Position numbers and translations under genes: made by a program. Positions 28,690-38,357 of a stretch of DNA of 64,000 nt are shown here, piece by piece. The notes beneath the pieces are model-generated. The model did not search any database. It was not told where the DNA came from and saw only the letters and a list, made by a program, of their open reading frames with translations. Each line of letters opens with the position of its first letter. The first letter of the stretch is position 1. This DNA comes from Toxotes chatareus (lineage: Eukaryota > Chordata > Actinopteri > Toxotidae), in NCBI GenBank assembly GCA_016801885.1, contig CM028896.1:2976001-3040000 (forward strand). Reading direction: 5' to 3'.

Positions 28690-28985
28690 GACACACACAC
28701 ACACAGGTTTGTGTATGTGTGTATAGGCGACTTGTGAAGGCCATTCATAACAAGATGCGTTCCTTATCTTCTAACCACAAACCTCAGCACAAAAACTGCA
28801 GGCCAAATCAGACCCTCTGTTCTAACCGTAACCCCGAACTCAGTCTTTCTTTAAACCTAAGGCTAAGTCTAAACTATCAGACAACCCTAAAGATCATCCA
28901 AAATGTCCTCACACTGAGGGTCTAACACTCAAAAATGGTCCTCACAAAGATACAGGAGATCTCTCTCTCTCTCTCTCTCTCTCTC
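28690..28985 (+). repeat. Decayed teleost interspersed repeat bounded by simple sequence
   Basis: The stretch begins with (AC)n at 28,690-28,705. It then has repeated aacccta/taacc-like phrases, then tgtcctcacactgagggtc and ggtcctcacaaagatac, and ends with (CT)n at 28,960-28,985. This order (CA tract, accc-rich body, gtcctcac...gagg, gtcctcacaaagata) is a familiar dispersed repeat in bony fish. It lies about 1 kb upstream of lrrtm4 exon 1. Confidence 0.5.
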
Positions 28986-29679
28986 ACATACACATTCAAA
29001 CACAGGGCAAAAAAAAATACTATTTCAGTGTCAGGAAAACGATAACTAATTTCTTATCTTCTACGAATGCTAATGTTGCTCTCATAAATACTTGACACTG
29101 CACCGTGATAATATTTCATCAATAAACATGATTTCCTTTCGCTCAAGCAAATAGCCTTAATGAAGCGGTTAAAATGCAGGGGTCGTTCATAAGACCTGGC
29201 AACCTTCCTTCAAATCGTGCCACCGTAACATTTAACTCACGATGCACCCTTGGACAAGCTCATGGGTCGCAGTCTCACCAGAAGAGGGCATTCCGATTCT
29301 GCCTGACAAAGTTGCTTTGACAAGCCGACGTGATTAACAACAGCGTCATGCTGTATTTCAAACCGCGCTGCTACGAGAATGAAAGGTGCATTTGGACAGA
29401 AAGGTGAATATATGGAATATTTGGATTTGTGACGATATTCGGCGAGACTCGCTGACAGCGTTTCACGCAGACTTGTGGATAACCTACCGTTACTTTCCTC
29501 TGTGCGCCATGCGCGGATCACACTGAGCATCCTGTAAAACAGAGACACCGGGTTTTACTTTGGAGAGGAATCTAAGGGCTGCTTGACTCCTGTGGAAAAT
29601 TACGTCTTGTTTTTTTTTTTTGTGTGCATCACGCCACTGTATTTGTGAAGTTTTGTGACGGGATTTTCGCGGAATCTTT

Positions 29680-30059
29680 ATGTAAGACTGACATGAATTA
29701 CTTGGATGTGGCTCCGTTATTGTCTGCGCCTACTGCAGTGCTCTTTTTGGCTGTAACTTGAAAAAAAAAGAGAGAGAGAACGATTCTTTTGCTGCGAGGA
29801 CATGGATAGGGAGCACTGAACCGGATTTTCCTCCCTTTTAAATCTGGATTTGGAAGTAAATGACATTCGCCCCGGTTCAGTTGTACGGTTATAGATGCAG
29901 AACTAAACCGGATAGCACACCCAGGTCCGGGAGAGTAAAGGGCAGGTGCGCTTTGGAGTCGGCGGCTGCGCGGAGAGCCCGGGCTAGTGGATTAGGACGG
30001 TACCTGTCTGTGGATAGCGCGTCATGCGGACTCGGATGTCGCGCACTAGAAGCCATTAA
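29680..30059 (+). promoter_or_regulatory. Cluster of upstream ORFs in the lrrtm4 leader
   Basis: At least seven upstream ATGs are present. They are a start-stop ATGTAA (29,680-29,685), a 22-codon frame (29,693-29,761), a 16-codon frame (29,706-29,756), a 5-codon frame (29,802-29,819), a long frame from 29,860, a 3-codon frame (29,895-29,906) and an 11-codon frame (30,024-30,059). The frame from 29,860 runs out of exon 1 at 30,096. If spliced to exon 2 it continues 13 codons and stops at 38,397-38,399, so it overlaps the true start. Such an arrangement usually lowers main-frame translation. How many of these ATGs are in the mRNA depends on the unknown transcription start. Confidence 0.55.
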
Positions 30060-30092
30060 AACCTGTAGGCTGGAGCTGACAGATACGCGGAT

Positions 30093-30096
30093 ATGG
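30093..30096 (+). CDS. lrrtm4: lrrtm4 coding exon 1 (ATG G only)
   Basis: This is the start codon of the LRRTM4-like gene plus one base of codon 2, followed directly by a consensus donor (GTAAGT, 30,097-30,102). Splicing to the acceptor at 38,356-38,357 gives ATG G|GC, so the protein begins MGSALRCRW. LRRTM2 and LRRTM4 of mammals also begin Met-Gly, which supports this pairing. The start context is good, with G at -3 and G at +4. An in-frame TAG at 30,066-30,068 rules out an N-terminal extension. The frame seen in exon 2 alone lacks any ATG before residue 16 of the spliced protein, so a start inside exon 2 would cut into the signal peptide. The exon pairing is inferred from splice signals and family precedent; no transcript was seen. 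Confidence 0.88.
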
Positions 30097-30120
30097 GTAA
30101 GTTCTGTCTAGGTTACCATC

Positions 30121-30142
30121 TTTTTTTTTTTTTTTTTTTTTT
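30121..30142 (+). repeat. Poly-T tract next to the intron 1 donor
   Basis: Twenty-two T residues begin 24 bases after the GT of the lrrtm4 intron 1 donor. Confidence 0.9.
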
Positions 30143-30834
30143 ATATGGGGTTGTTGCAAAATATAATCATAATGCACCCCAAAATGCCTTGACTCCGAGG
30201 AGCAGAATCTGGTGTGAATTAGATGTTTGCATCTAAAAATGGTCGTCTTCTCAAATGCGCTGTTGTAACATCTAATAAGGGTTTTGGCGTCTTTTGTTAA
30301 GTGGTTCGGGAAGCTTGAGGAATGTGGCTGAAGCCTGTGCTGTGGCTTCTTAGTCGCAGAGCTGCAACATATTTTTCTCCTCCATTTCCTGGCGGTATGG
30401 ATTATTAGACACTGAGGATACTTATTTTGTATTTTCCAAGACAGTGCACTTAAAGATTAGATCCAAAAATCAGGAGCAAATCAAACCAAGCCTGTTTGTC
30501 TAAGTGAGGACTATCCTTTTTTTTTTCTTGACTAGTTAGAGTGGCTGGCTTACCGACATGGACTGGCATGCTAATCACAGTAAATGTTGGAAGCCAGTCA
30601 ACTTTATAAAGCGTGGCCCTGCATAATCATTGATTGCCCTTAATCTGTGCGCACGATGGTTATTGTGCAGTTTCAGCCCAGTGCTAACGCCTCACCAAAA
30701 CTCTTGTGGTCCGAAGGCACCGGTCGTGTAGATTTTGTTTAGCAGACAGATTCTCATTCAAGTAAGCCGTCGTGTTCTGCACCTGCTATCAAGAGGGACT
30801 CTCCAAATGTAGCATAAAACTGTGCATCCATGTA

Positions 30835-30836
<2 letters not shown>

Positions 30837-30876
<40 letters not shown>
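30837..30876 (+). repeat. (TG)n(CG)n microsatellite in intron 1
   Basis: Seventeen TG units followed by CGCGCG, an alternating purine-pyrimidine stretch. Confidence 0.95.
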
Positions 30877-30879
<3 letters not shown>

Positions 30880-31302
30880 CGCCAGTATCTCTCTCCTTCA
30901 GTAACGCGTGATCATATTAGTGTGTGTGCGCGCGTTCACGTGTTTATCTCATTTTATTCTCAGTTCTGTATCATTACAATTTGCCATTTTGTCCCGTTCA
31001 GTTTCACCCTAAGCGTGCGTCCAGATGCACACTTATAAACCCCCGCCAACAACACTACCCCCCCCACCACCACCACCTTCTTGCCCCCTCTTTCACTCTG
31101 TCCCTCTCTTGGTATTTAACTGTTTGTTGTGTTTTGGTATTATTTCGCCACATTTTCTTCCAAAATTCTAAATAAACTGGGCTCCTTCCTCCCTTTGTAG
31201 TCTCTTGATGCGATATTAATGTCTGTGGTGGTCTAATCTCTTCAGCCATTCTTAACTAGTATACAGATGGCCAAGTTCACTGGTGGTGCTGTGCCATTAA
31301 TT

Positions 31303-31420
31303 GTAAGGCCGCATGATATATCGACCCACAGTGGGTTACTGCACCACATCAATATAAGCTACAACAGCACACAAAGCCCTACAGTACAGACTGTGGGAGC
31401 TCAGATGCAATTTATGTATA
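31303..31420 (+). repeat. Degraded hAT-like terminal repeat
   Basis: The sequence aaggccgcatgatatatcg followed by a tail with tgcaatttatg resembles old copies of a fish element whose end reads agggctgcacgatatatcg. It lies in lrrtm4 intron 1. Ends are approximate. Confidence 0.35.
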
Positions 31421-33293
31421 GTACTGCAAAGCAACCATATATGGTTAATCATAGAAGTCTGTTTTATGGGCTGTTTCTTAATTCAATATCAGAGCATGTC
31501 AGAAATCCCTGCATGAGGTGCAGTGACTCTGACTGAGACTCACATGCAGGTGCACACACGTGCCTGCAAGTACATTTGTGTCCAGGTGCACAAACCAGCC
31601 CAAAAGTCGCAACTTTCGTCAACCATATAGCTTCATGCTGTTGCCCACAATTATTTGATGATTACATAGCACTGTAGTCTCAGTTATCCACCAGTGTAGC
31701 TGACTGTGATGCTCTTCATTAACAGCATGCAATGCACTTATGTTTCATGGACCATATCATTAGAGATCTGCTTTGGAGAAAGAGAGCAGTAGGGTAGGGG
31801 CAGTAAAAAGCCACAGCCAGAGATGCAGCTGCAGAGCTTTAAGATAAATTTAGAGACCCAAATGACATTTCATGCTCCTTCTTACATCTGAAACATATTT
31901 TTGCGTGAAAAAAATATATGACCAACTCTCGACATAGTAAAAACAAAAAAAAAAAAAATAGATGCAGAGTTAATTTGTTAAAAGTAAAATCAGTGTCATA
32001 CCATTTATATTGGCTCGTCTGAGAACACATCAGAGTATCACAACAGATGACCTTCTGCTGGCCCTACAGCATCCAACAGGCAGCCTTCTTGAAATGTCAG
32101 GTGAAGCAGGTGAAGAGAGGTGATCAGCAGGCCCCCCTTTGAGGGCAATATCTTTGTTATTTACATTTGCTTATTTTCAAAGAAAAAAAAATCAATGGCT
32201 TGTGAAGCACTAGGGTTCCAACATCCATTATCTACAGCATGCCTTCTTATCCTCTTCAGGCTTGCAGGGCTTGGATGTATTAAGCAACGAGCTGAGTACA
32301 CACCGGAAAGGTTCACCCTGTGAATCTTGGTATGTGTGCTAAAAGAATTCAGCAATGTTAGACAATATGTCTTCAGTCAAAGAAAGACAGAAATATTCTT
32401 TTCAATTTCTGCACAAAGTGAGATTTAGTGTGGAAAAGGAGGAAGTTACAGACCATAGGTGAGCTTGGTGTAGTTCAGTCTGATAGGTTAAGAGGATGGT
32501 ACAAATGTACAAAGCTTCAATTGAAAAAAAATGTGTTATTGATAATAGAGTACCACTCTGGAATTTCCAAGTTCTGGTTGTACATCTATACTTGTACGCT
32601 TACTGACTTGATGCATTTCCTTTGCCTCTCAGTCTGAATTTGATTTCTTTTTACTTTTAAGACCTATTGTGTGTTTTTGGTGTTTCTGCACTGTTCTGGC
32701 TGCTGCCCATTGAGGAACACAATCACATCAGCGTGGAATCATTGGGTCAACCTGATCAGGATGCTTCATTTGTTTACAGTTATGAGCTCAGAGCAGAGCC
32801 TAATGGCCAATACATGGGCTAAAAGTACAGTTGTAAGTTTAAAACAAATGTAAGATGTCACAAGTACTTATATTAAAACAGACTGTGATCAAATTAAAAT
32901 GCAAAGACAGGATTTCCTAAAAATATACATCTGCAAAATGTGAGTGAAAAAAAAAAGCCCATCTTCTCCTTGACAAAACACACAGCTGTGCAAATAACAA
33001 TAAAAATGTTAATAGAACAGAAATAACAACATACCTACGCTGTTTGAAAATATACAGCTGCACAATATATCAACATGTAAATGAAAAAAAAAATGGTGTG
33101 GACAGGCGCTGTGTCTCCCTCCATGTTGCAGGAGAACTTGTGAAAACAGGTTTGCATCCATTCACAGAGGGAGTGTGGGGGCGGGGTTGTGCGAAGAGTG
33201 TGAGAGAGGAAGGTTGCTAACACTGGCACGGCTTTATCAACATCAAACTATATCGATATAAAGGGTATTGTGTTATCCTAAATCTTGTTTGGT

Positions 33294-33330
33294 TGTGTGT
33301 GTGTGTGTGTCTCTGTGTGTGTGTGTGTGT
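33294..33330 (+). repeat. (TG)n microsatellite in intron 1
   Basis: Two GT blocks separated by ctct. Confidence 0.9.
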
Positions 33331-34457
33331 ACGCACACTTGTATTCACCCATACTCTGTTGGAGGGATTTTCTACATTCATCCTAATCAGTGCTACAAAT
33401 ACCAGCCACTCCAGGACACAGTGTTTTCTGACCACTGTTGAAATGGGTCTAACTTGGCAGGCCTCACTATCATCTCAAAGATAATTGGAGACTAATAGGA
33501 TGGCTTAGGCTGGTCTGGGGACGTCCTTCCTTATGTGTTAGGCTGCTGTCCAGCCTCTATGTGCAGTCAAGGCTGAGGCTGGTAGCAGTTTTGTCAATGA
33601 CAGGCAGCAAATAGCAATGAGCCACTTGTATGCACTCAAAGTGCACCAGTTAGCGAGTCCATTTGCCAAGTTATTAAGCTACATTTGGTTTTATTTTAGG
33701 TCAGCAGTAAAGTGCACTTACTCTCTCTGTTAGGGTTGAGAGGCAGAAATAGCTATCTTCTCGTGCTGAGGACAGCAGGGCTGTCTGCTACATAACTAAG
33801 CATTACGCACATGCCTTTAGACAAACTTTGGCTTTGACTTATCCATCCATGTTAGATTGAGACAGATAACTTCAGCGGGTGACAATGAAAAATGAGAGGC
33901 AAACATCTACGTGTTACCATGCTGAACACTAAAAAGAAAGCACCAAATATATTCAAAAGTTGGGAGAAAGGAAAACGGCCGAGGAGTGAAAATGGAAATC
34001 AACAGGGGAAGAGAAAGGGCTGAGGAGATGGCTTTGACCACATGCATAAAAATAGACTTCACATTATAAAAACATCCTGTTGGCTGCAGGGTTCAAGGAC
34101 ATCCAAAACAGGCGTATTTTCAGCAGGGTGGAGAATGAAATGGAGGAGAAATCGTTCATCTAAGTAGATACAGCAGAAAGAACAGTAATGGTGAGAGGTA
34201 CATCAGGTAAGAGGTAATAGAGACACAAACCCCATGAGTGACACCTCAGAGAGTGACTTGTGCTCCTTTGTGAATAAGATTAGAGGAGTAGTAAGGAAGG
34301 AAATGGCTTACAGCGGCATTAGCACACGGAGCGCTCATTAAACCACGTACAGTGTCAGTAAGGGGAGAGAGGTGTCTTGTGAGGCAGGCTCAATCTGAAA
34401 GAGATGGCGGAGTCACTTCTAATAAAGCAAGCTTATTATGCACATGGGAAATAAAAG

Positions 34458-34490
34458 CAATAGGGGGTTGTTTCCACAAACCCCCTATTG
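34458..34490. repeat. Near-perfect 15-bp inverted repeat in intron 1
   Basis: CAATAGGGGGTTGT is followed, after a loop of a few bases, by ACAAACCCCCTATTG, pairing over about 14-15 bases with one bulge. Confidence 0.7.
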
Positions 34491-34990
34491 AGATACGAGT
34501 CAAACAGAAAATTTAGAAAACATGCATTCGTGTTTAACAGCCCACACATTATGTTCCACACACAAAAGTGTTGTCTATTAAAATTCCTTTCACATGGAAC
34601 ATTACACCTGGGCATTGTTCTATATCAGTATTCTTCTTCTGTCTTTATTTATTTTATTTTAGTTTCTTAAGCTTTTGAGGCACAGAGCTGTTGCTGAATT
34701 AGTTACATTCAAAAACGTAAGACAAATTGGCGCGCTCAGAAATACTCGCATCTCGTGATCACCATTTTTTTTTTCTCTCTCTCTGCAGTGTTCAAGCCAA
34801 AGTACCACAAATGTGGGATCCAAGATGAAGAAATGTGATTGATGTATCTGTTGGTATAATCAATAGTCAGCACAAATTATCCGTACAGTTCCATGGTTCC
34901 CTCCATCTGTAAGGAATGATGAAAGATTCCTCTGAAAACAAACAGTTAGTGTATCTCTCTCCATCACACTCTTACACATGCACACAAATA

Positions 34991-35014
34991 CACACACACA
35001 CACACACACACACA
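34991..35014 (+). repeat. (CA)n microsatellite in intron 1
   Basis: Twelve CA units. Confidence 0.9.
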
Positions 35015-36752
35015 TACAATGTCCATATGGGATCAGCAGATGCTTGGCAAACAGTGAAATGGCTATGTTTGATAGCATATGCTGCATGATGCCTCTCAGG
35101 CACTCTGTGTCATGGAATTATTTCTGACAAATCCTGCAAAGATTACAGAAAAATCATGTTTACTGCCTCAAATTTGCCACAAGTATCTGTGAACTCTGGA
35201 AATTACACGTTTTAGCTCAAGTTTACCATAAAAGTAACACATCTACATATAACATATTCATTTTAATGAACTTGGTGAGCACAGCGCCTGCCAACACATT
35301 ATATGAGCTAATTAAAGTTTGGGCTACTTCTATCCTGACATATTCATCTTATCTCACTCTGATAATAGTAATAAAGTCCAAACTTGATGATACTGCCTTG
35401 AGAAACACTCATAAGTAGTGAATTCCCCTAACCACCCCCCACCCCCATACCACCTCCTCAAGGGGAAATCAATGTATCTTAATGACAGATCATTAGTGGC
35501 TCTGTAAGGTGGAACGATTTTAATGGAAACAACTCTGTCTCACCTCAGAACAAGGAGCGATATCAGGAAGCTACTGACCAGTTTGCTTCACTTTTTAAAA
35601 TCGCATTTGGAACAGAGATATCTGGTCCCTGAAAATTAAGAAATCTAACATCATAAATGTGTAGCTGGTTTCTGTAGCAGAGATGAGTTGTGTAATTCCA
35701 TAGGGGTTACAGTGATTTTTTTTTTTTTTGAACCTGTGGAAAGAAGAAGCGATGATTCATGCTGAACCTGTCCTGCTTTGGTTTGGTTAAACATGAAATG
35801 GCTGGAGTCTAAATTGAAACGCCTCCGGGATTATATACACAACCATCAGCTCTTGAATGTTAATTTGCTCTGCATGGGCTGCCTTTTATGACTTGCCATT
35901 GGTGTGATGATGACTTATGGGATGACTGAATATAAATAGAGATAAAGATATAATTGAATAAATTGCAAGTTAGTTTGCTTCAAAATTGATTATCAGTGTA
36001 TATTTGTTGTAAACATGCATCACAAATGACATCAATCCAAACAACTAAGACCTATTTGAAGTCACAAGCCCACACAATGGGAACTTTGCTTTACATGTGG
36101 ATATAAAGTAGGTTTTTTTTGTGATTAAAATAAAGCTGTGATTTCTACCACATCAGTTCATCAAAACAAGCAATCTTAATTAGTATATAAGAGGGCCTGG
36201 TCATTTATTACATCAAAAGTAATCAAGAAAAGCTTGCAATCACTGCTTTTATTTATTTAATTTTATTTAATCTTTATTTATCCATTTAAATTTCAGCAAG
36301 GAACTGTCCATCTGTGTCCTATGGATCTATAGATGCAGATACTGGAGACTGTCAAGCACAGTCTTTTCAGAAACTGTAGGATGTAATATGAATTGACAAA
36401 TGTGTAAATAGGTGTGTTATAGGGAGGGTGAGGGTGGGTCAGTGTAAGGGGGAAGTTGACAGCGAATGTGACAACCTTGGAGAGTGAAAATGAAAGGGAT
36501 GAATTGTGGCAGTTGAGTGGATGTAGGGAGTTTCCAAGATATGGAAAAAGGAACCTGGAAATCTGGAACTGTCACAGGACACATACTGTATATATCTGGA
36601 GACTTGATGAATCGAACAGCTTGGATATAGGCAGTGGGGAAATTATAGGAAAGACGTGAGCTCTGGAAATTGCACTTGAATATAAGTCAGAACCTGAATG
36701 GCGGTAGGATGAGCAATTGCTTAACTACTGCTCAAAATGAGGAGAGAGGAAG

Positions 36753-36760
36753 CTCTACCA
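36753..36760. repeat. Target site duplication, left copy
   Basis: CTCTACCA lies directly before the hAT terminus and is identical to the copy at 37,809-37,816. Confidence 0.85.
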
Positions 36761-36976
36761 TAGGGGTGTGCGATATGACGATATTAGATCATGAAGGATT
36801 AGAAAGTGTTCTGCCAGAGGAGAGAGATCGTATTATCGTCTATAGGGCACATTTTATTAATTGCAACGCTACGCTTGCGCACAGACGCACGAAAAGTTTT
36901 TTTTTTCCTTGGGCAACTAACAGCCCGTGTCACGTGAACATGACCAACCAATCATGGCGAAGTACGAGCGGTGCTG

Positions 36977-36994
36977 ATATATATATATATATAT
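36977..36994 (+). repeat. Short (AT)n tract inside the hAT element
   Basis: Nine AT units followed by a T-rich stretch. Confidence 0.85.
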
Positions 36995-37255
36995 TTATTT
37001 ATTTTATTTTTTTTAATTATTTTTTTCTCAGAATACGTAATGCCGTTTCTGTCATGGCCAACGCATCCCGGCTCTGTTCGCCGGCTGCGGCTCAAACTTT
37101 CGCCCCTGCTGCTCCTCGTCCGACTCCATTCTGACCGACTGCGAATAGCTCGTTTATTTTCGTTTGTTTTCGTGGAGCTGGGGCTTCTGGGAAACGCATC
37201 AGGTTGCCTTCGTTCATTTAGAGAATAAATATCAACTCGTGAAACAAAAGTATCG

Positions 37256-37379
37256 TTACGTAATCCATTGATTTCAACAATGTAACTGTATTCTGAATAA
37301 TATCTATTTAAACTGTAACTGTAATTTGTATTCTGAATACGTAACGCCGTTACATGTATTCCGTTACTCTCCAACACTG
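37256..37379 (-). mobile_element. Terminal fragment of a second hAT-type family, nested in the first
   Basis: Read on the minus strand from 37,379 the sequence starts CAGTGTTGGAGAGTAACGG and continues with alternating gaatac / gttac motifs. This is the typical terminus of a hAT-type non-autonomous family common in fish. It abuts the BED fragment directly. A related motif (cagaatacgtaatgccgtt) near 37,029-37,047 may mark the other end or a deleted copy. No target duplication was found for it. Confidence 0.55.
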
Positions 37380-37380
37380 C

Positions 37381-37663
37381 GTATGGAACTGGTTTGGGTT
37401 TTCTCTAAACGACAAAACGCAAACTGTCATTTGCAAAGTTTGCACAGAGACGGTTCGAGCTTCGGATGGCAACACAACGAACCTCTTTAACCACCTGAAG
37501 ATGCAGCATCCGAAACAATTTGGTGAGAGCTAAGCAGCGAGGCCAACCACACATCAGCCAGTGGTAACGGCTAAAGACTTTACACAGAAACAAACTATAA
37601 CACAAGCCTTTGATAAAAGCACGCCATATGAGAGAAGTAGCAAACGATGGAAAGAGGTGACTT
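37381..37663 (+). pseudogene. BED zinc-finger fragment of a ZBED-like hAT transposase
   Basis: Frame-by-frame reading gives a BED finger beginning VWNWFGF, with the metal-ligand pair CKVC and then NTTNLFNHLKMQH. This is the classic Cys2-His2 BED layout used by hAT transposases to bind DNA. An in-frame TAA follows FGES (about 37,531). The same frame then continues with TITQAFDKSTPYERSSKRW, the usual continuation in ZBED-type transposases. So the fragment is interrupted by one stop and cut off before the RNase-H-like core. It is a decayed transposase remnant, not a host gene. Confidence 0.82.
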
Positions 37664-37808
37664 TTTTGTCTTTAGGGCTAAGTTTTTACATAGAGAATAG
37701 TTTGGTTCTAAATTAACCACTGTAAAAATGAACTGTGATAAAATCCTGATCGTGATTTTACCATTGAAAAATTGTGATGTGATATTTTTGCCATATCGCC
37801 CACCCTTA

Positions 37809-37816
37809 CTCTACCA
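37809..37816. repeat. Target site duplication, right copy
   Basis: CTCTACCA lies directly after the hAT terminus and is identical to the copy at 36,753-36,760. Confidence 0.85.
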
Positions 37817-37864
37817 TTTTTTTTGACTTTGAAACTTTTTTTCTAGTGTCTAGGGGCTAGTGTC

Positions 37865-37920
37865 CTTCCCATTCAGATGCACACACATAAATCTTCCCAT
37901 TCAGATGCACACACATAAAT
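37865..37920 (+). repeat. Exact 28-bp tandem duplication
   Basis: Two identical 28-bp copies starting cttcccattcagatgc and ending acacataaat lie head to tail at 37,865-37,892 and 37,893-37,920, just after the hAT element and about 440 bp before the exon 2 acceptor. Confidence 0.85.
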
Positions 37921-38357
37921 CATTGCATCAAATGTGAGCTAAAAACACAAAAGAGTTCACTTTTTGCAGCATTACTTGATAATAAAAATAGAACCATCTA
38001 AATGTAGAAGCAGAGATACTTGATGCTGGCCTGAGGATAGTTCTTCAGAGGTTGTAAGCAAAACTGCCAAGATTGCAGGGCCTCATGTTCTCTTGGGCAA
38101 TAAGTCAGATGTGGGTGTATATGGATATATCCTCCCAAAAAATTGAATAAACAAATAAATAAAAATAGAGCAGGTATGTTGTTGAGAACCATGATTTCCA
38201 AAACTGAACATACACCTGTAAAAATAAGCTACTAAGTGTGTGCATCTGTTTACCAAAGGGAAATTGTAAGTTGTGAATCAGGGGATTGGGAGTTTGTCAT
38301 AAGCTCATCTGCTTAACATTTTTCTCCTTTCTCTTTTTCCTGTCCCCCTCCCTATAG

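Larger units (their letters stand above)
29221..30110 (+). promoter_or_regulatory. lrrtm4: CpG-rich promoter / 5' leader region of lrrtm4
   Basis: CpG dinucleotides and GC content rise sharply here compared with the AT-rich surroundings, most strongly at 29,860-30,060, and fall again just after the exon 1 donor. A CpG island covering the first exon is usual for neuronal vertebrate genes. No TATA box could be placed with confidence, so the transcription start is not defined; the leader probably begins somewhere between about 29,250 and 29,800. A minus-strand open frame (29,237-29,548) inside the island has no recognisable domain and is probably chance. Confidence 0.6.
31421..36752. other. Intron 1 interior without recognisable coding sequence
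   Basis: Apart from the listed microsatellites and hairpin there are only A/T runs and short domain-free frames. A self-complementary tatatcgatata lies at about 33,248-33,259. Confidence 0.55.
36761..37808 (+). mobile_element. hAT-family DNA transposon, internally deleted, with 8-bp target duplication
   Basis: The element starts TAGGGGTGTGCGATATG, and its other end, read in reverse complement, is TAAGGGTGGGCGATATG (15 of 17 identical). The flanks carry an exact 8-bp duplication, CTCTACCA, at 36,753-36,760 and 37,809-37,816; this length is diagnostic for hAT elements. Inside, a BED zinc-finger coding piece survives at 37,381-37,663, but the catalytic and dimerisation regions are missing, so it cannot move by itself. 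It sits in lrrtm4 intron 1 about 550 bp before the main coding exon. A second hAT fragment lies inside it. The perfect target duplication suggests a fairly recent insertion. Confidence 0.88.
30097..38357 (+). other. lrrtm4: lrrtm4 intron 1
   Basis: The intron has a GTAAGT donor at 30,097-30,102 and a CTATAG acceptor ending at 38,357. The acceptor follows a strong pyrimidine tract (about 38,318-38,355). It is a phase-1 intron of 8,261 bp. It contains a 22-nt poly-T soon after the donor (30,121-30,142), GT microsatellites, a short hairpin, remnants of interspersed repeats and the hAT element at 36,761-37,808. No coding exon was recognised inside it. Confidence 0.85.

Noticed and set aside
29237..29548. 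103-codon minus-strand frame in the CpG island
   Set aside because: No domain; CpG-rich DNA has few stop codons, so chance openness is expected. A divergent gene is possible but unsupported.
36670..37134. 154-codon frame running into the hAT element
   Set aside because: It crosses the target duplication and element boundary, and no domain is present.
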